Assembly: GCA_949840475.1 (NCBI GenBank)
Contig: CATKXA010000058.1
Coordinates: 1-6,653, forward strand
DNA length: 6,653 nucleotides
Direction of reading: 5' to 3'
Source of the DNA: an uncultured Thermoanaerobacterales bacterium
Lineage (GTDB): Bacteria > Bacillota > Clostridia > Christensenellales > UBA1242
Each line of letters begins with the position of its first letter. The stretch's first letter is position 1. The notes under the pieces are model-generated. The model did no database searches. It was not told the DNA's origin and saw only the letters and a program-made list of their open reading frames with translations. The translations under genes were made by a program, and so were the position numbers. Positions 5,216 through 6,653 of this stretch are shown here, in pieces.

Positions 5216-6653
5216 TTATTCTGCTCCCATTTCTGGTTCTTCAGCTTCTTTCTTTTTAAGCTCTTTTTTAATAGCCTCTGCTTCTTGTTGAAGTTCCTTG
5301 TCTTCATTTTCTTGAGCTTGTTGTATTACGCTTTCAACTTCTTTAATATCTTTTTCATCAGCACTAGCTTCTGCCTCTGCTTTTGCTAGGCTATCACGAA
5401 GTTCTGCTAGTTTTTCAGCGGTAGACTTTTCTTCATGCTTTTTAGCATTTTTCTCTTCACTTGCTTTTCCTTGCTCAGCTTTTTCTGGAGTTTCAGACTG
5501 TAATGTAATACCAGCTTTAGCTGCTCTTCTGTTGAACTTGTCAACATATTTATTTACAGGCTTCTTTTCTTCAGATGTTTGCTCAACTTCAGGTTCGGCT
5601 TTTTTATTTGAAGGAGTTTCTTGATTTTTAAGTCCAAACATACTCTCATGTATATGTTGTTTTAAGTAGTTTTCAACATACTTTGTATTGTCTACAAGAA
5701 CCTCTTTGCCTGTATTTTCATCAAAACGATATTGCCCAATCTTCCTGTTAACAGCATCAGCAATGTAATTGATTTTTTCTTCGTCGCTATTAAGCTTATT
5801 GATATTTGACATATCGTTTGACGCAACTTCCAAAATATATTTTTCAGTATCTTCTCTACGAGCAAAGTCTTCTAGTTCAACTGTTTGCTTTTTAGCAGAG
5901 CTTTGCTTGTTCGCTGCTTTTGCAGGATATAACTTATCAAATAATTCTGGATTATTTTCTTGCAACATTTTTTTCAATCTAGCTTTAAAAGCTCTTTCAG
6001 TGATGTTTACCCCCTCTTTCTTAGCAGCTTCATAAGCCTCGTTCGCCTTGGTTTCAAATTGCTTTTTAGTAAGTTTTGCATTCTCTTTTTCGCCTGAGAC
6101 AACTTCGCTTTGAAGGTAATCATTAATCTGGTTATCCAAAGCTTCTTTTTGTTCTTTTTTAAGCTTAGCATAAGTTACTAACTCAACTTCAGCAGTAGGT
6201 TCTGCTTTCTCTTCAGCAGCTTTTTCTTCTGCTTCATTTGCGTTTTGTGCAGCAACTTCAGCAACCCTGTTGAACTCTTCATTGTTAGCCAAATCTTTAT
6301 AAATTTGTCTAATTTGTTCTTCAGTAAGATTGAATGGAGCAGCTGAAAGATCTGTGCCTCTGTTTGTAATATTGTTTACAAAATATGTTTCAGCATGGTC
6401 ATCGTTATATTCTTTGTTTTCTTTTTGTGAATTTGTTTGGTTATATACATTGTATACTAGTTGGTTGAAGATTTGCTTGTTCTCAACAGATAGTCCTTGA
6501 TAAAGAGCTTTTAAGTCTTCTTTTTGGAATTCAATGTTCATGCTTGTAATTTCTTCTGGAGCATCAATATCTGCAGCCACTTCAGCTGTTGCTTCAGCAT
6601 CGGCAGAAGCTGCTTGTGCAGAAGCTTTATCACGTTTTTGCTTTTCATCAACT
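5216..6653 (-). CDS. Unrecognised Lys/Glu/Ala-rich helical protein (5' end outside window)
   Basis: The frame is open to the right edge, so at least 478 residues are visible and the true start is missing. A GTG at 6580 is inside the frame and need not be a start, as the codons before it continue the same Ala/Glu-rich style. I do not recognise a family. The visible part alternates charged low-complexity linkers with likely helical modules: around MNIEFQKEDLKALYQGLS and FNLTEEQIRQIYKDLANN; around LKKEQKEALDNQINDYLQ to NPELFDKLYPAKA; and around DTEKYILEVASNDMSN to KYVENYLKQHIHESMFGLK. The last 90 or so residues (AEKLAELRDSLAKAEAEAS onward) look like a coiled coil, ending EEPEMGAE. There is no cysteine or tryptophan, and no membrane segment or signal peptide in the visible part. 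Base composition and ribosome-friendly codons resemble the neighbours. In many Firmicutes secA precedes prfB, but nothing here resembles SecA. A terminator follows 27 bases after the stop. Confidence 0.85.
   Translation of the reverse strand, partial: VDEKQKRDKASAQAASADAEATAEVAADIDAPEEITSMNIEFQKEDLKALYQGLSVENKQIFNQLVYNVYNQTNSQKENKEYNDDHAETYFVNNITNRGTDLSAAPFNLTEEQIRQIYKDLANNEEFNRVAEVAAQNANEAEEKAAEEKAEPTAEVELVTYAKLKKEQKEALDNQINDYLQSEVVSGEKENAKLTKKQFETKANEAYEAAKKEGVNITERAFKARLKKMLQENNPELFDKLYPAKAANKQSSAKKQTVELEDFARREDTEKYILEVASNDMSNINKLNSDEEKINYIADAVNRKIGQYRFDENTGKEVLVDNTKYVENYLKQHIHESMFGLKNQETPSNKKAEPEVEQTSEEKKPVNKYVDKFNRRAAKAGITLQSETPEKAEQGKASEEKNAKKHEEKSTAEKLAELRDSLAKAEAEASADEKDIKEVESVIQQAQENEDKELQQEAEAIKKELKKKEAEEPEMGAE

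Noticed and set aside
6578..6580. GTG at 6580 as the start of the charged protein
   Set aside because: The frame stays open to the window edge with the same amino-acid style upstream, and no ribosome binding site precedes the GTG.

Overview
The window is an AT-rich piece of a bacterial chromosome. All genes lie on the minus strand, so transcription runs from right to left. The genes are housekeeping genes of the nusG/L11/L1 region with prfB and tsaD upstream. Purine-rich ribosome binding sites (AAGGA, AGGAG, GGAGG), two promoters of sigma-70/SigA type and the order rpmG-secE-nusG-rplK-rplA suggest a low-GC Bacillota (Firmicutes), probably an uncultured Clostridia-like lineage. That placement is inference. 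An intact RF2 gene, itself autoregulated at a TGA codon, means TGA is a stop here, which argues against Mycoplasma-type codes.

Layout in direction of transcription: (1) 6653-5216, the 3' part of an unrecognised Lys/Glu/Ala-rich helical protein, closed by a strong intrinsic terminator at 5160-5189. (2) A new unit with a promoter at 5080-5108, prfB (RF2, read through a +1 programmed frameshift at 4991-4997) and tsaD (tRNA t6A synthesis). (3) A promoter at 2840-2869, followed by rpmG (L33, 49 aa), secE and nusG. (4) A 392-base gap, then the overlapping-signal pair rplK-rplA (L11 and L1). (5) After rplA, a structured terminator-like region and what should be the leader of rplJ-rplL, whose coding part lies beyond base 1. 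The products act together in translation (L33, L11, L1, RF2, t6A for ANN decoding), transcription elongation (NusG) and secretion (SecE).

The most interesting item is in the two gaps. Directly after the stop codons of nusG and of rplA, and so in front of both ribosomal-protein operons, I find two copies of what looks like one structured RNA. Each starts with an outer stem P1, then an invariant internal-loop strand TTTCACA, then a stem P2, a linker with GTTA, and a third hairpin whose tip is AGTCATTTAT-N4-ATAAACTC. P1 and P2 differ in sequence between the copies, but base pairing is kept by paired changes (five in P1 and three in P2 by hand count). The copy after rplA also carries a bidirectional intrinsic terminator. 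I do not recognise it as a known RNA family. It could be an attenuator, an RNase III-type processing site or a ribosomal-protein binding site.

Other points: the prfB frameshift site lacks the usual upstream Shine-Dalgarno-like stimulator; L11 carries serine in place of a conserved proline of the thiopeptide-contact region; and the two promoters share an identical 12-base extended -10 sequence.
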